From contig JAFZGR010000118.1 of NCBI GenBank assembly GCA_017555325.1, positions 1 to 11,389 on the forward strand: a stretch of DNA of 11,389 bases, in the 5' to 3' direction. Under the pieces are notes generated by a model. That model was not told where the DNA came from, ran no database searches, and was given only the letters and a program-made list of their open reading frames with translations. Below, piece by piece: positions 1 to 6,612 of the stretch. Position 1 is the first letter of the stretch. Each line of letters opens with the position of its first letter. This DNA comes from Alphaproteobacteria bacterium. Lineage in GTDB: Bacteria > Pseudomonadota > Alphaproteobacteria > CAAHEQ01 > UBA3637. A program made the position numbers and the translations under genes.

Positions 1-426
1 GGTCCTATTGCTGCCATGTCGCATTATAAAAAAGTTTATACGCCGTTTCAGGTTGAGGCTGATTTGATGTATAGTGATTCTCGTACAAGCGGTTTTGTCA
101 GAGATGTTCATCTGTATGAGTTGAAAAAAACAACGCCGGGGATGTGGGAAGGATTGATTGATACATTTGATTTACCGATTCCGGATTCATTTAATCCGAT
201 TTGTGCTAATTGTACGGATAATTCGAAGGAATGTATTGCATGTAAATCAAAGCATGCCCTTAAACGGCAACGGTTTCGGGTTTTTGTACGGGTTCAGAAG
301 AACGGGACCCCGCATTTATCTAATCCGTTAGGTTTTTTGGTTAATTCATATAATACATTATATGTTCCGATACGAGAAGATGAAAAATATTGGGGCATTC
401 CTTCTGATTTAAAACCAGATTTGTAA
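1..426 (+). CDS. Unrecognised protein with paired CxxC motifs, probably 5'-truncated by the window edge
   Basis: I do not recognise this protein. The frame is open from base 1. The first ATG is at 16 but has no Shine-Dalgarno before it, so the real start is probably upstream of the window and the 136 residues from ATG16 are a minimum. Counting from that Met, four cysteines (C63, C66, C73, C76) form CxxC-x6-CxxC, a spacing typical of a structural zinc knuckle or other metal site. A basic stretch (KRQRFRVFVRVQK) follows. There is no signal peptide or membrane segment. The gene converges on the cupin gene, and the two stop codons (TAA at 424-426 and the reverse TAA at 427-429) abut. The coding call is good; the function is unknown and zinc binding is inference. 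Confidence 0.7.
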   Translation, partial: GPIAAMSHYKKVYTPFQVEADLMYSDSRTSGFVRDVHLYELKKTTPGMWEGLIDTFDLPIPDSFNPICANCTDNSKECIACKSKHALKRQRFRVFVRVQKNGTPHLSNPLGFLVNSYNTLYVPIREDEKYWGIPSDLKPDL

Positions 427-801
427 TTAGTCATTTTTTGTTAGACGACCATATATATCAGAAAAACGGATGATATCATTCTCATCTAAAATATTGCCGG
501 TTTGAATCTCAATAAAACAAATAGGTTTGTTTGTTTTATTTGCAATGCGGTGTTTTGTTTGCTTTGGAATGTATAAAGAATTATTTTCAGATAATGTTAA
601 TGTGTTTTCTCCCAAAGTGATAAATCCAGACCCTTGAACCATAATCCAATGTTCATTACGATGAGTATGCATTTGTAAAGATAATGCTTGATAGGGATTT
701 ACAATTATTTTTTTTATAATATATGTTTCACCGATATCAATGGTTTCCCAGGTTCCCCAGGGGCGAATGTCTTTATCTCCGATTTTGTAATTGATATGCA
801 T
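427..801 (-). CDS. Stand-alone cupin of the mannose-6-phosphate isomerase type II family
   Basis: This 124-residue protein matches the C-terminal isomerase domain of bifunctional ManC/AlgA enzymes, without the nucleotidyltransferase half. Visible hallmarks are RPWGTWE near residues 13-19, the metal-binding stretch SLQMHTHRNEHW (H45, H47, E50), a second cupin motif with P79, H84 and N88, and the family's closing DIYGR (115-119). The expected reaction is mannose-6-phosphate/fructose-6-phosphate interconversion feeding GDP-mannose synthesis; a sugar-binding or regulatory cupin role is an alternative for single-domain members. The ATG at 799-801 follows AAAAAGGA on the minus strand at 8-nt spacing. 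A weak TTGCAT/TATAAA pair lies upstream in the AT-rich divergent gap. Family assignment is secure; catalytic activity is inferred. Confidence 0.85.
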   Translation of the reverse strand: MHINYKIGDKDIRPWGTWETIDIGETYIIKKIIVNPYQALSLQMHTHRNEHWIMVQGSGFITLGENTLTLSENNSLYIPKQTKHRIANKTNKPICFIEIQTGNILDENDIIRFSDIYGRLTKND

Positions 802-879
802 TTTTTTATTCCTTTTTGTTTTTTTGATTTCTTTTTTTTATAAAAAAATGAAAAAAAATGCAAATAAAATAAAAAATGC

Positions 880-907
880 TTGCGAAAATCTTTTTTTTGC
901 ATATCAT
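880..907 (+). promoter_or_regulatory. Sigma70-type promoter of the ferredoxin gene
   Basis: TTGCGA (880-885) is followed after 16 bp by TATCAT (902-907, five of six matches to TATAAT). It lies 36 bp upstream of the ferredoxin start in an A/T-tract-rich intergenic gap. Seen by eye; not tested. Confidence 0.6.
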
Positions 908-943
908 AAAATAGCTGATTAAAATTTATAAGGAGAAGATATT

Positions 944-1180
944 ATGCCATCAGTTGTAAACGGTGATAAATGTGTTTTGTGTAAAAGTTGTGTGGAAGTT
1001 TGTCCGGTTGGAGCTTTTCACGAAGGAGATACACAAGTAGTTGTTAATCCGGATGATTGTATTGAATGTGGTGTTTGTATATCCGAATGTCCGCAAGGTG
1101 CAATTTCTATGTCAGATGAAGCTGATGAAAAGTGGATTAAATTTAATGCTGAAAAATCAGCAGAATGGCCAAAAGCATAA
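944..1180 (+). CDS. 2[4Fe-4S] ferredoxin with FdxA-like C-terminal tail
   Basis: This is a small soluble electron carrier of 78 residues. The first cluster motif is C10-x2-C13-x2-C16-x3-C20-P and the second is C39-x2-C42-x2-C45-x3-C49-P, so two 4Fe-4S clusters are expected. The C-terminal EKWIKFNAEKSAEWPKA resembles the tail of proteobacterial 7Fe FdxA ferredoxins, but the FdxA spacing around the first cluster (CxYTDC) is absent and the canonical CxxCxxC is present. The ATG follows AAGGAGA at about 7 nt, the strongest ribosome site in the window, and the gene has its own promoter and terminator, which suggests high independent expression. The redox partner is not visible in this window. An FdxA-derived or clostridial-type 8Fe protein are both possible. 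Confidence 0.93.
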   Translation: MPSVVNGDKCVLCKSCVEVCPVGAFHEGDTQVVVNPDDCIECGVCISECPQGAISMSDEADEKWIKFNAEKSAEWPKA

Positions 1181-1196
1181 TGGGTTAGGCACATTT

Positions 1197-1232
1197 AAAA
1201 TCACCGTTTAATTTTTAAACGGTGATTTTTTT
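1197..1232 (+). terminator. Rho-independent terminator after the ferredoxin gene
   Basis: A perfect 15-bp stem (1197-1211 with 1215-1229, core ATCACCGTTTAA) closes a 3-nt loop and ends in a T run. It begins 16 nt after the ferredoxin stop. The stem is nearly symmetric with A and T runs on its flanks, so it may act in both directions. From here to 1363 I see no gene, only AT-rich DNA leading into the transporter gene. Confidence 0.9.
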
Positions 1233-1363
1233 ATATCAAACATAACTTATCCGGTGTACAAGGGTAGAGTCTCGTAAAAAGAATCATGGCTGTATTTTAC
1301 TATTTACATAATGTGAAAAATAAGATAAATTTAAAATAATTCTAAAATTTATAAGGTGTTTTT

Positions 1364-2647
1364 ATGAAACAATTGGGTCATTATTTATTTAAATACATTA
1401 TACATAAAATGATTAACTTTTTTTATTTTAAAGAGTTACATCCGTTAGAACGCAATATTCGATTGATGTATTTATATAATTTATTTGTTAAAATGATGAT
1501 TTCATTGCCGATTGAAGCCATTTTTTTTGCTCAGATTACCGGTAATTATACACAGGCAATGAGTGTTTATGCTATTGTTTACAGCATTGGTGTTTTAACC
1601 AGTTTACCATTAGGGGTATTGGCGGATAAAGTTGGTAGAAAAAAGGTGAGTGTTTTGGCGGCAGGAGCTCGTTTTTCATCCGTAGTTGTGTATGCTTTTT
1701 CCGATTCATATGGGATGTTATTGATTGGGAGTATTTTTGCCGGTTTGTATCGAGGGGTTGGTTCCGGTAACAATGCCGCATTGTTATACGAAAGTTTAGA
1801 TAAATTGAATCAAAAAGAAAAATATCACGATGTTATGTCTGTTATGTCAGCATTCGGCATGTTTGGATTAGGGTCTGGTTCTTTGTTATGTGGTGTTTTT
1901 GCTTGGTTTTCTTTGCAAGCTGCCATGTATGCAACAATTATTCCGATGTCAATTTTGTTGATTGTCAGTTTGTTTTTAACCGAACCGACTGTTAATCGTC
2001 CTCCTTTGGAAAATCCGTATAAACATTTGTGGTCTGCATTAAAATATTTAAAGCGGGAAAAACGGTTGTCTTGCTTTATATTAGCAGATTCGGCACATTT
2101 TGCTTTAAATGAATCAGCTTTTTCGTTTAATGGGAATTTTTATAAAACCATTATTCCGGAATGGTCTTTGGGAGCATTCCGATTTGTTGGGAATATGTGT
2201 AATGGATTTATGAATTGTTTTTCTGCTAAAGTCGCACAAAAAATCGGGTTAAAAAAAACAATACTCGCCGGAGCAATGACAGATGATATTGTAAATATTT
2301 TAGCATCGATTTTTGCAAATCCGATTAGTTTGATTTTTAAAACGGCCGGTTCGGGTGCTAATGGAATTTATTCGCCGGCTTCATGTGTATATCTGCAACA
2401 ATTGGTATCTGAAAAAGAAAGAGGTACATTGTTGTCTATATCTGCGTTGGTTATTTGTTTGTTTTACAGTATTGGAACAATGTTTGTCGGTTGGATTGCC
2501 GATTTAACGAATCCGGCTATTGCGTTATTAAGCGGATATTCTTTGGCATTAGCGGCAGATTTTTTGTATTTTTGGGCTTTTCGCCAAAAGCCGATTTTGG
2601 ACGTATTGCCCCAAACGGTTGTCGGTTCTGAACAGGTGTCGGTCTAA
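1364..2647 (+). CDS. Major facilitator superfamily transporter
   Basis: This is a 427-residue inner-membrane protein with about 10-12 hydrophobic segments. The MFS motif A sits in the loop after the second predicted helix: GVLADKVGRKK (residues 84-94). The second half, starting near residue 235, shows the usual repeat of the fold. The length is typical for a 12-TM drug or metabolite exporter, but no substrate-specific motif is recognisable, so the cargo is unknown. The N-terminus carries about 35 residues before the first clear helix. The ATG at 1364 is supported by AAGGTG 5 nt upstream. A weak promoter candidate is TTTACA (1303-1308) with TAAATT 17 bp later. The gene is convergent with the phosphoesterase gene; their stop codons are separated by one base. 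Confidence 0.88.
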   Translation: MKQLGHYLFKYIIHKMINFFYFKELHPLERNIRLMYLYNLFVKMMISLPIEAIFFAQITGNYTQAMSVYAIVYSIGVLTSLPLGVLADKVGRKKVSVLAAGARFSSVVVYAFSDSYGMLLIGSIFAGLYRGVGSGNNAALLYESLDKLNQKEKYHDVMSVMSAFGMFGLGSGSLLCGVFAWFSLQAAMYATIIPMSILLIVSLFLTEPTVNRPPLENPYKHLWSALKYLKREKRLSCFILADSAHFALNESAFSFNGNFYKTIIPEWSLGAFRFVGNMCNGFMNCFSAKVAQKIGLKKTILAGAMTDDIVNILASIFANPISLIFKTAGSGANGIYSPASCVYLQQLVSEKERGTLLSISALVICLFYSIGTMFVGWIADLTNPAIALLSGYSLALAADFLYFWAFRQKPILDVLPQTVVGSEQVSV

Positions 2648-2648
2648 T

Positions 2649-3230
2649 TTATTTTGTATATAGTGGAGAATCAAGCGTTTCTGTTAAATTTAGCGGATAT
2701 GTTTCCTCAATGGTATAATATTTTCCTTCTCCATTTTCCCGTGCATGACTGGCAAACAGGCAAAATGAATCAACTAAAAACGGTTTTGAATGAAACAGAT
2801 TATTTCGTCCGATATATTCAAAAACTTCTGCCATAGTCGTACCTGTTAATTTTGCTAAAGAAACATGTGGAACAAATTTAAATTTATCGGCATTGCCAGC
2901 CCCTGAATTGATAACTGCTTTATCAATTTTTTCTTGTAATTCACCGATAAGTTTTGGAGTGTCAACACCGGTCCAAATATGATGCGGTTGATCCCCATGT
3001 GCAAAATATCCGATTTCTTTAAAAGCCATATGAAAAGCGGGAAAACGAATGTATCTTAATTCTTTTAAAACGTCTTCTGCAACGGGTTCGGATACATTGC
3101 CGACAAAACGCAAATTTAAGTTTAATCGTTCTTTTGTATGCCATTGTGCCCCATATAATCCGCCCCGTAAAGAATACAGCTCTTCTTTTATTTCTTCAGG
3201 TAAATCGATACCAACAAAAAGACGTAACAT
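2649..3230 (-). CDS. thpR: RNA 2',3'-cyclic phosphodiesterase-like 2H protein (ThpR/LigT family), first motif altered
   Basis: The 193-residue protein has the 2H phosphoesterase architecture: an RLFVGIDLP start, the second motif PHVSLAKL (H122, S124), and the GYF/W-containing strand pattern between. The family hydrolyses 2',3'-cyclic phosphates on RNA ends and can ligate tRNA halves through two H-x-T/S motifs. Here the first motif, normally HLTLxFxG, reads NLNLRFVG: N37 and N39 replace His and Thr, each one base change away (AAC, AAT). The protein may therefore be catalytically impaired or have another role, such as RNA binding. The start at ATG 3228-3230 is chosen over the longer open frame to 3329 because AAGGAG lies 7 nt before it and the family begins at MLRLFVGID; the extra 33 residues would overlap def. 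Confidence 0.87.
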   Translation of the reverse strand: MLRLFVGIDLPEEIKEELYSLRGGLYGAQWHTKERLNLNLRFVGNVSEPVAEDVLKELRYIRFPAFHMAFKEIGYFAHGDQPHHIWTGVDTPKLIGELQEKIDKAVINSGAGNADKFKFVPHVSLAKLTGTTMAEVFEYIGRNNLFHSKPFLVDSFCLFASHARENGEGKYYTIEETYPLNLTETLDSPLYTK

Positions 3231-3241
3231 AAAAAAACTCC

Positions 3242-3270
3242 TTTTCAAATTGATAAAAACAGTATATAAT
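3242..3270 (+). promoter_or_regulatory. Promoter of the def-fmt-truA cluster, with an overlapping minus-strand -10
   Basis: TTTTCA (3242-3247), 17 bp, then a perfect TATAAT (3265-3270) place transcription start near 3277, about 20 nt before the def ATG. On the minus strand TATACT (complement of 3261-3266) overlaps it and could serve thpR, although its -35 is poor. The thpR Shine-Dalgarno lies partly over the forward -35. Confidence 0.65.
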
Positions 3271-3295
3271 GAAAAAAAACAAAAGGAAAGAAAAA

Positions 3296-3820
3296 ATGAC
3301 AATATTAAAAGTTTTTGAAGTGCCGTCACCGGTTTTGGAACAAAAGGCCTTGCCCGTTGATGTGGTTACCCCTGAAATTAAACAAGTTTTAGCTGATATG
3401 TTGGAAACAATGTATGCAACGCATGGTGTCGGATTAGCCGGAAATCAGGTTGGTTTGTTGCAAAGATTAGTTGTAATGGATTGTGCCGGTGCTGATGAAC
3501 AGCCAAATCCAATTAAAATGGTTAATCCGGAAATTATTGAAAAATCCGAAGAGTTGGTTTTGCACAATGAGGGTTGTTTATCTATTCCTAGAGAATATGC
3601 TGATGTAGAGCGACACGAATGGGTTATTGTTCAATATTTAGATGAAAATGGCAAACAACAAACATTAAAAGCAACAGGATTGTTATCTATTTGTGTGCAA
3701 CATGAAACAGATCATTTAGACGGAATTTTGTTTATTGATCATCTATCACCGTTAAAGCGTAAACGGTTATTAAAACATTTAGAAAAACGTCGGCGGAAAG
3801 CCGCAGAAGCGGAATTATAA
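3296..3820 (+). CDS. def: Peptide deformylase
   Basis: Removes the formyl group from the N-terminal Met of nascent proteins at the ribosome. The 174 residues contain all three family motifs: motif 1 GVGLAGNQVG (44-53, active-site Q51), motif 2 EGCLS (92-96, metal ligand C94) and motif 3 QHETDHLDG (135-143, ligands H136 and H140, catalytic E137). Motif 1 departs from the common GxGLAAPQ (Ala-Pro replaced by Gly-Asn). The C-terminus is a strongly basic helix (KRKRLLKHLEKRRRK), which could contact the ribosome. The start at 3296 is preferred to the in-frame ATG at 3269 because AAAGGA precedes it at about 8 nt and the family starts at this point; 3269 also lies within the -10 box. It is the first gene of the def-fmt-truA cluster, 17 nt before fmt. 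Confidence 0.96.
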   Translation: MTILKVFEVPSPVLEQKALPVDVVTPEIKQVLADMLETMYATHGVGLAGNQVGLLQRLVVMDCAGADEQPNPIKMVNPEIIEKSEELVLHNEGCLSIPREYADVERHEWVIVQYLDENGKQQTLKATGLLSICVQHETDHLDGILFIDHLSPLKRKRLLKHLEKRRRKAAEAEL

Positions 3821-3837
3821 ATTTAAGGGTAAAAAAA

Positions 3838-4749
3838 ATGAAAGTTGTTTTTATGGGAACTCCGGATTTTGCCGTTCCGGTCTTGGAAAAATTGGCAGAA
3901 AAACATCAGGTTGTTTGTGTTTATACGCAACCGCCTCGTCCGGCAGGAAAAGGATATAAATTAACACCATCGCCTGTTCATCAAAAAGCAGAAGAGTTTG
4001 GGATTTCCGTCAGAACGCCGGTTTCTTTGCGTAAATCGGAAGAACAACAGGCATTTGCTGATTTACAGGCTGATGTTGCCGTTGTCTGTGCTTATGGATT
4101 GATTTTGCCACAAGCAATATTGGATGCCCCTAAAAAAGGGTGTATTAATATTCATGCCTCATTATTGCCTCGTTGGCGGGGGGCTGCTCCGATACAGCGT
4201 GCTATTCAGGCAGGCGATACGCAATCGGGTGTTACTATTATGCAAATGGATGCAGGATTGGATACCGGAGATATGTTGCTTGTTGAAACGTGTCCGATAC
4301 AGTCAGATACAACAGCACAAATGTTGCATGATACACTTTCTGAAATGGGGGCTCGTTTAATTATTCAAACATTGGATTCGGATTTAAAGCCGGTTGCTCA
4401 ACCGATAGAAGGTATCACTTATGCCGAAAAAATTCAAAAAAGTGAGGCGTTAATTGATTGGAATTTGTCGGCAACACAAATTTGCCGAAATATTATGGCT
4501 TTTAATCCGTATCCGACGGCTTATACCCTTTATAAGGGAGAACGGATCAAAATATTTACAGCGGTTGCAATGGATGAAATAACTGATAAATCGGCAGGAA
4601 CAATTTTAGATGAAGATTTAAAAATTGCTTGTGGTGATGGTACGGTTCTAAAAGTTTTAACGTTGCAAAGAGCCGGTAAAAAAATGATGAGTGCATCTGA
4701 TTTTATGAAAGGCAATTCTTTAACGGTTGGAGAACGATTTGCGATATAA
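3838..4749 (+). CDS. fmt: Methionyl-tRNA formyltransferase
   Basis: Transfers a formyl group from 10-formyltetrahydrofolate to Met-tRNA(fMet), the step that def later reverses on the protein. The 303 residues match the usual length of about 310. The N-terminal Rossmann-type catalytic domain begins MGTPDFAVPVL. The catalytic triad is visible as N104 and H106 (in the NIHASLLPRWRGAAPIQ block) and D142 (LDTGD). A loop typical of Fmt, rich in Pro, Gly and Lys (PPRPAGKGYKL), lies at 32-42. The C-terminal tRNA-binding barrel starts near residue 205. The ATG follows AAGGGT at 7 nt. The 3' end overlaps the likely truA start by 11 nt, so the two are probably translationally coupled. Confidence 0.97.
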   Translation: MKVVFMGTPDFAVPVLEKLAEKHQVVCVYTQPPRPAGKGYKLTPSPVHQKAEEFGISVRTPVSLRKSEEQQAFADLQADVAVVCAYGLILPQAILDAPKKGCINIHASLLPRWRGAAPIQRAIQAGDTQSGVTIMQMDAGLDTGDMLLVETCPIQSDTTAQMLHDTLSEMGARLIIQTLDSDLKPVAQPIEGITYAEKIQKSEALIDWNLSATQICRNIMAFNPYPTAYTLYKGERIKIFTAVAMDEITDKSAGTILDEDLKIACGDGTVLKVLTLQRAGKKMMSASDFMKGNSLTVGERFAI

Positions 4750-5479
4750 ACTGGTTATTGAATATGATGGAACACCTTTTGTCGGTTGGCAACGTCAAAA
4801 AGACGGTATATCTGTTCAGGAAGTTTTGGAAAAGGCTTTATCAACAGCTGTTCGAGAGCCGATTGTGTTGTTTGGTAGTGGTAGAACGGATACCGGTGTT
4901 CATGCTTTGGCTCAGGTTGCACATTTTGATACGGGAAAAAAACTGGATTGTTTTCGGTTAAGAGAATCTTTAAATGCTTTGGTTAGACCTTATCCGATTA
5001 GTATTCATTTAGCCGAACCTGTTTCAGAGGATTTTCATGCTCGTTTTAGTGCAAAAGAACGAACATATATTTATCGGATTTTAAATACTCGTTTTCCGCC
5101 GGCATTGGATAAAAATAGGGTATGGTGGTATTCTTGTCCATTAGATGTTCAAAAAATGAATGAAGCAGCACAGTTATTGCTCGGAAAACATGATTTTTCT
5201 ACTTTTCGAGCATCAGAATGTCAGGCAAAATCGCCTGTAAAAACATTGGATTTTATTGAAGTAAAAACCGTTTCGTCCAATATGATTGAGATGATGGTAA
5301 AGGCTCGTTCTTTTTTACATCATCAAGTAAGAAATATAATGGGTTCATTGGTGAATGTTGGTTCTGGAAAATGGACGGTATCTGATTTTAAAAAGGCTTT
5401 AGAGGCAAAAGATCGACGAGCCGGCGGACAAACAGCTCCGGCGGCTGGATTATATTTTGTTTCCGTTCGGTATGAATAA
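4739..5479 (+). CDS. truA: tRNA pseudouridine(38-40) synthase
   Basis: Isomerises uridines 38-40 in the anticodon stem-loop of tRNAs. The 246-residue product shows the TruA start YKLVIEYDGTPFVGWQRQ, the catalytic motif GRTDTGVHA with D51, the central SFLHHQVRNIMG segment and the closing RRAGGQTAPAAGLYFV. There is no ATG start. TTG at 4739 gives the family-typical MRYKLVIEYDG and has GGAGA 5-6 nt upstream; the alternative TTG at 4727 would add four residues but lacks a ribosome site. Both lie inside the fmt coding region (fmt ends at 4749), so translation probably depends on fmt. It is convergent with the downstream metallopeptidase gene, with a 24-nt gap and no convincing terminator. Confidence 0.95.
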   Translation: MRYKLVIEYDGTPFVGWQRQKDGISVQEVLEKALSTAVREPIVLFGSGRTDTGVHALAQVAHFDTGKKLDCFRLRESLNALVRPYPISIHLAEPVSEDFHARFSAKERTYIYRILNTRFPPALDKNRVWWYSCPLDVQKMNEAAQLLLGKHDFSTFRASECQAKSPVKTLDFIEVKTVSSNMIEMMVKARSFLHHQVRNIMGSLVNVGSGKWTVSDFKKALEAKDRRAGGQTAPAAGLYFVSVRYE

Positions 5480-5503
5480 CAACTTGTGTTCAAATTGATT
5501 TTT

Positions 5504-6181
5504 TTATATGATTGCTTGTAGATATTTTCCATTTTTGCGAAGCCAAATTTGTGCTTCGGCTTGTTCTGATTCTAACAGGGCAACGGTTTTCCAAAAGGCA
5601 GAACTGTGATTCATCTCTTTTAAGTGAGATACTTCATGTGCAATAATATAATCTATAACGAAACGAGGAGCAAAAACCAGTTTCCAGCAAAAATTTAAAT
5701 CTTTTCGGGAGGAACAGCTTCCCCAACGGGTTGATGTGTTTCGTAATGTGATTTTATGGGGTTTTTCATTTAACTTTTCGGCTAATTGAAAGGCTTTTTC
5801 TTGAATATAAACATATAATTCTTTTTTTGCAAAATCAGTGATTCTTCGATGAATAAATTCTGCATCTCCACCAACGATTAACAGGTTTTCTTGGCATAAA
5901 ATGCCGTATTTGTGTTCCGGATTATGACAAATTTGATAGGTCGTTCCTAAAATTGTTAAAGTATCATTGTGTTTAAATCGAATGGGCGGTATTTTATTTT
6001 CGGTTTGCTTTTTTATCCATTCCAAATTTTCTTCGGCAAAAGAAATTGCTTTTGTTTTTCGACAATACCAAGGGCATGTCAGGATAATATTACCGGAAGG
6101 ATTAAGACGAAGACGAATGTTTTTTGTTTTTCGCTTTTTTTCAAAAAATAGAAAATAATCACCGATTTTTATTTTTTCCAT
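5504..6181 (-). CDS. YgjP-like zinc metallopeptidase domain protein (M48/DUF45 type)
   Basis: The 225-residue cytoplasmic protein carries the YgjP/DUF45 signature. RNTSTRWGSCSSRKDLNF (147-164) is followed by APRFVIDYIIAHEVSHLKEM with the HExxH zinc site (H182, E183, H186), and a downstream NHSSAFW supplies H192 as the probable third ligand. The N-terminal half holds a strand-rich lead-in (IRLRLNPSGNIILT) usual for the family. Bacterial members are predicted peptidases with poorly defined substrates. Its partner is not evident here. The ATG at 6179-6181 is preceded on the minus strand by AAAAAGG at about 11 nt. The gene is divergent from the small membrane protein gene across a 71-bp gap. Confidence 0.9.
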   Translation of the reverse strand: MEKIKIGDYFLFFEKKRKTKNIRLRLNPSGNIILTCPWYCRKTKAISFAEENLEWIKKQTENKIPPIRFKHNDTLTILGTTYQICHNPEHKYGILCQENLLIVGGDAEFIHRRITDFAKKELYVYIQEKAFQLAEKLNEKPHKITLRNTSTRWGSCSSRKDLNFCWKLVFAPRFVIDYIIAHEVSHLKEMNHSSAFWKTVALLESEQAEAQIWLRKNGKYLQAII

Positions 6182-6221
6182 TGATATATAAACCTTTTTA
6201 TTTTAAAATAACGCTGTTTGG

Positions 6222-6227
6222 TATAGT
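6222..6227 (+). promoter_or_regulatory. Possible -10 element for the small membrane protein gene
   Basis: TATAGT lies 25 bp upstream of the ATG at 6253 in the divergent gap. No good -35 hexamer is found at 16-18 bp, so this is a weak call. Confidence 0.3.
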
Positions 6228-6252
6228 TTAACATAAAAGAAAGGAAAAATAA

Positions 6253-6558
6253 ATGCTAAAAAACTTATCTAAAATATGTATTTGGTTGATTGTTCGTGCA
6301 TTTATCTTTTTTGTATTGGTTTGGATATTGTTAGGTATTAATCCGACAGATACATATAATCGCATTTATCAAAGGGCAATTGCTTTGAAAACTGGAACAT
6401 TTTCATTTTCACAAAGTTTATCCCATACGGCTCGTAATATGGGTAAAGTCGCAGATTATCATCTGAAAGAAGCTGCTGAACGAATTGATGGAAAAGATCC
6501 GTATCAGGACTATAATTCAACATTAGACAGAAATATTCGTCAGGATTTTAATCAATAG
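6253..6558 (+). CDS. Unrecognised small single-pass membrane protein
   Basis: I do not recognise this 101-residue protein. A strongly hydrophobic stretch at residues 8-29 (WLIVRAFIFFVLVWILLGI) is a membrane anchor or an uncleaved signal. Three lysines and the lack of acidic residues before it predict the N-terminus in the cytoplasm. The remaining 70 residues are polar and helix-prone, with a charged stretch (ADYHLKEAAERIDGKDPYQDY) and no cysteines. The ATG follows AAGGA at 7 nt, which supports real translation. The frame ends in tandem stops, TAG then TGA (6556-6561), showing that TAG is used as a stop here. It has its own upstream gap and no partner gene in the same direction. The function is unknown. 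Confidence 0.75.
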   Translation: MLKNLSKICIWLIVRAFIFFVLVWILLGINPTDTYNRIYQRAIALKTGTFSFSQSLSHTARNMGKVADYHLKEAAERIDGKDPYQDYNSTLDRNIRQDFNQ

Positions 6559-6570
6559 TGATAATTTTAT

Positions 6571-6612
6571 AAAAAAACCGTCTCTTTTTACGCAAAATAA
6601 ACGGAGGCGGTT
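6571..6612 (-). terminator. Rho-independent terminator of the broken LRR gene
   Basis: GAGGCGGTT (6604-6612) pairs with AACCGTCTC (6576-6584), 9 bp with one G-U pair across a 19-nt loop. Read on the minus strand, the stem is followed directly by a T run (complement of the A run 6571-6577). On the plus strand no T run follows, so it serves minus-strand transcription. It abuts the end of the pseudogene. Confidence 0.7.

Noticed and set aside
714..902. 62-residue open frame on the minus strand, rich in Lys and Phe
   Set aside because: It comes from A/T runs in the divergent intergenic gap, overlaps the cupin start in another frame, and has no family resemblance.
3231..3329. N-terminal extension of ThpR by 33 hydrophobic residues, resembling a signal peptide
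   Set aside because: It is produced by reading the def promoter and start region backwards; the Shine-Dalgarno and family start both favour ATG at 3230.
5480..5503. Terminator between truA and the YgjP-like gene
   Set aside because: A T run is present but the possible stem (CAACTTG with CAAATTG) is short and mismatched.
6576..6612. Hairpin as a terminator for the small membrane protein gene on the plus strand
   Set aside because: No T run follows the stem on the plus strand; the T run exists only in the minus direction.
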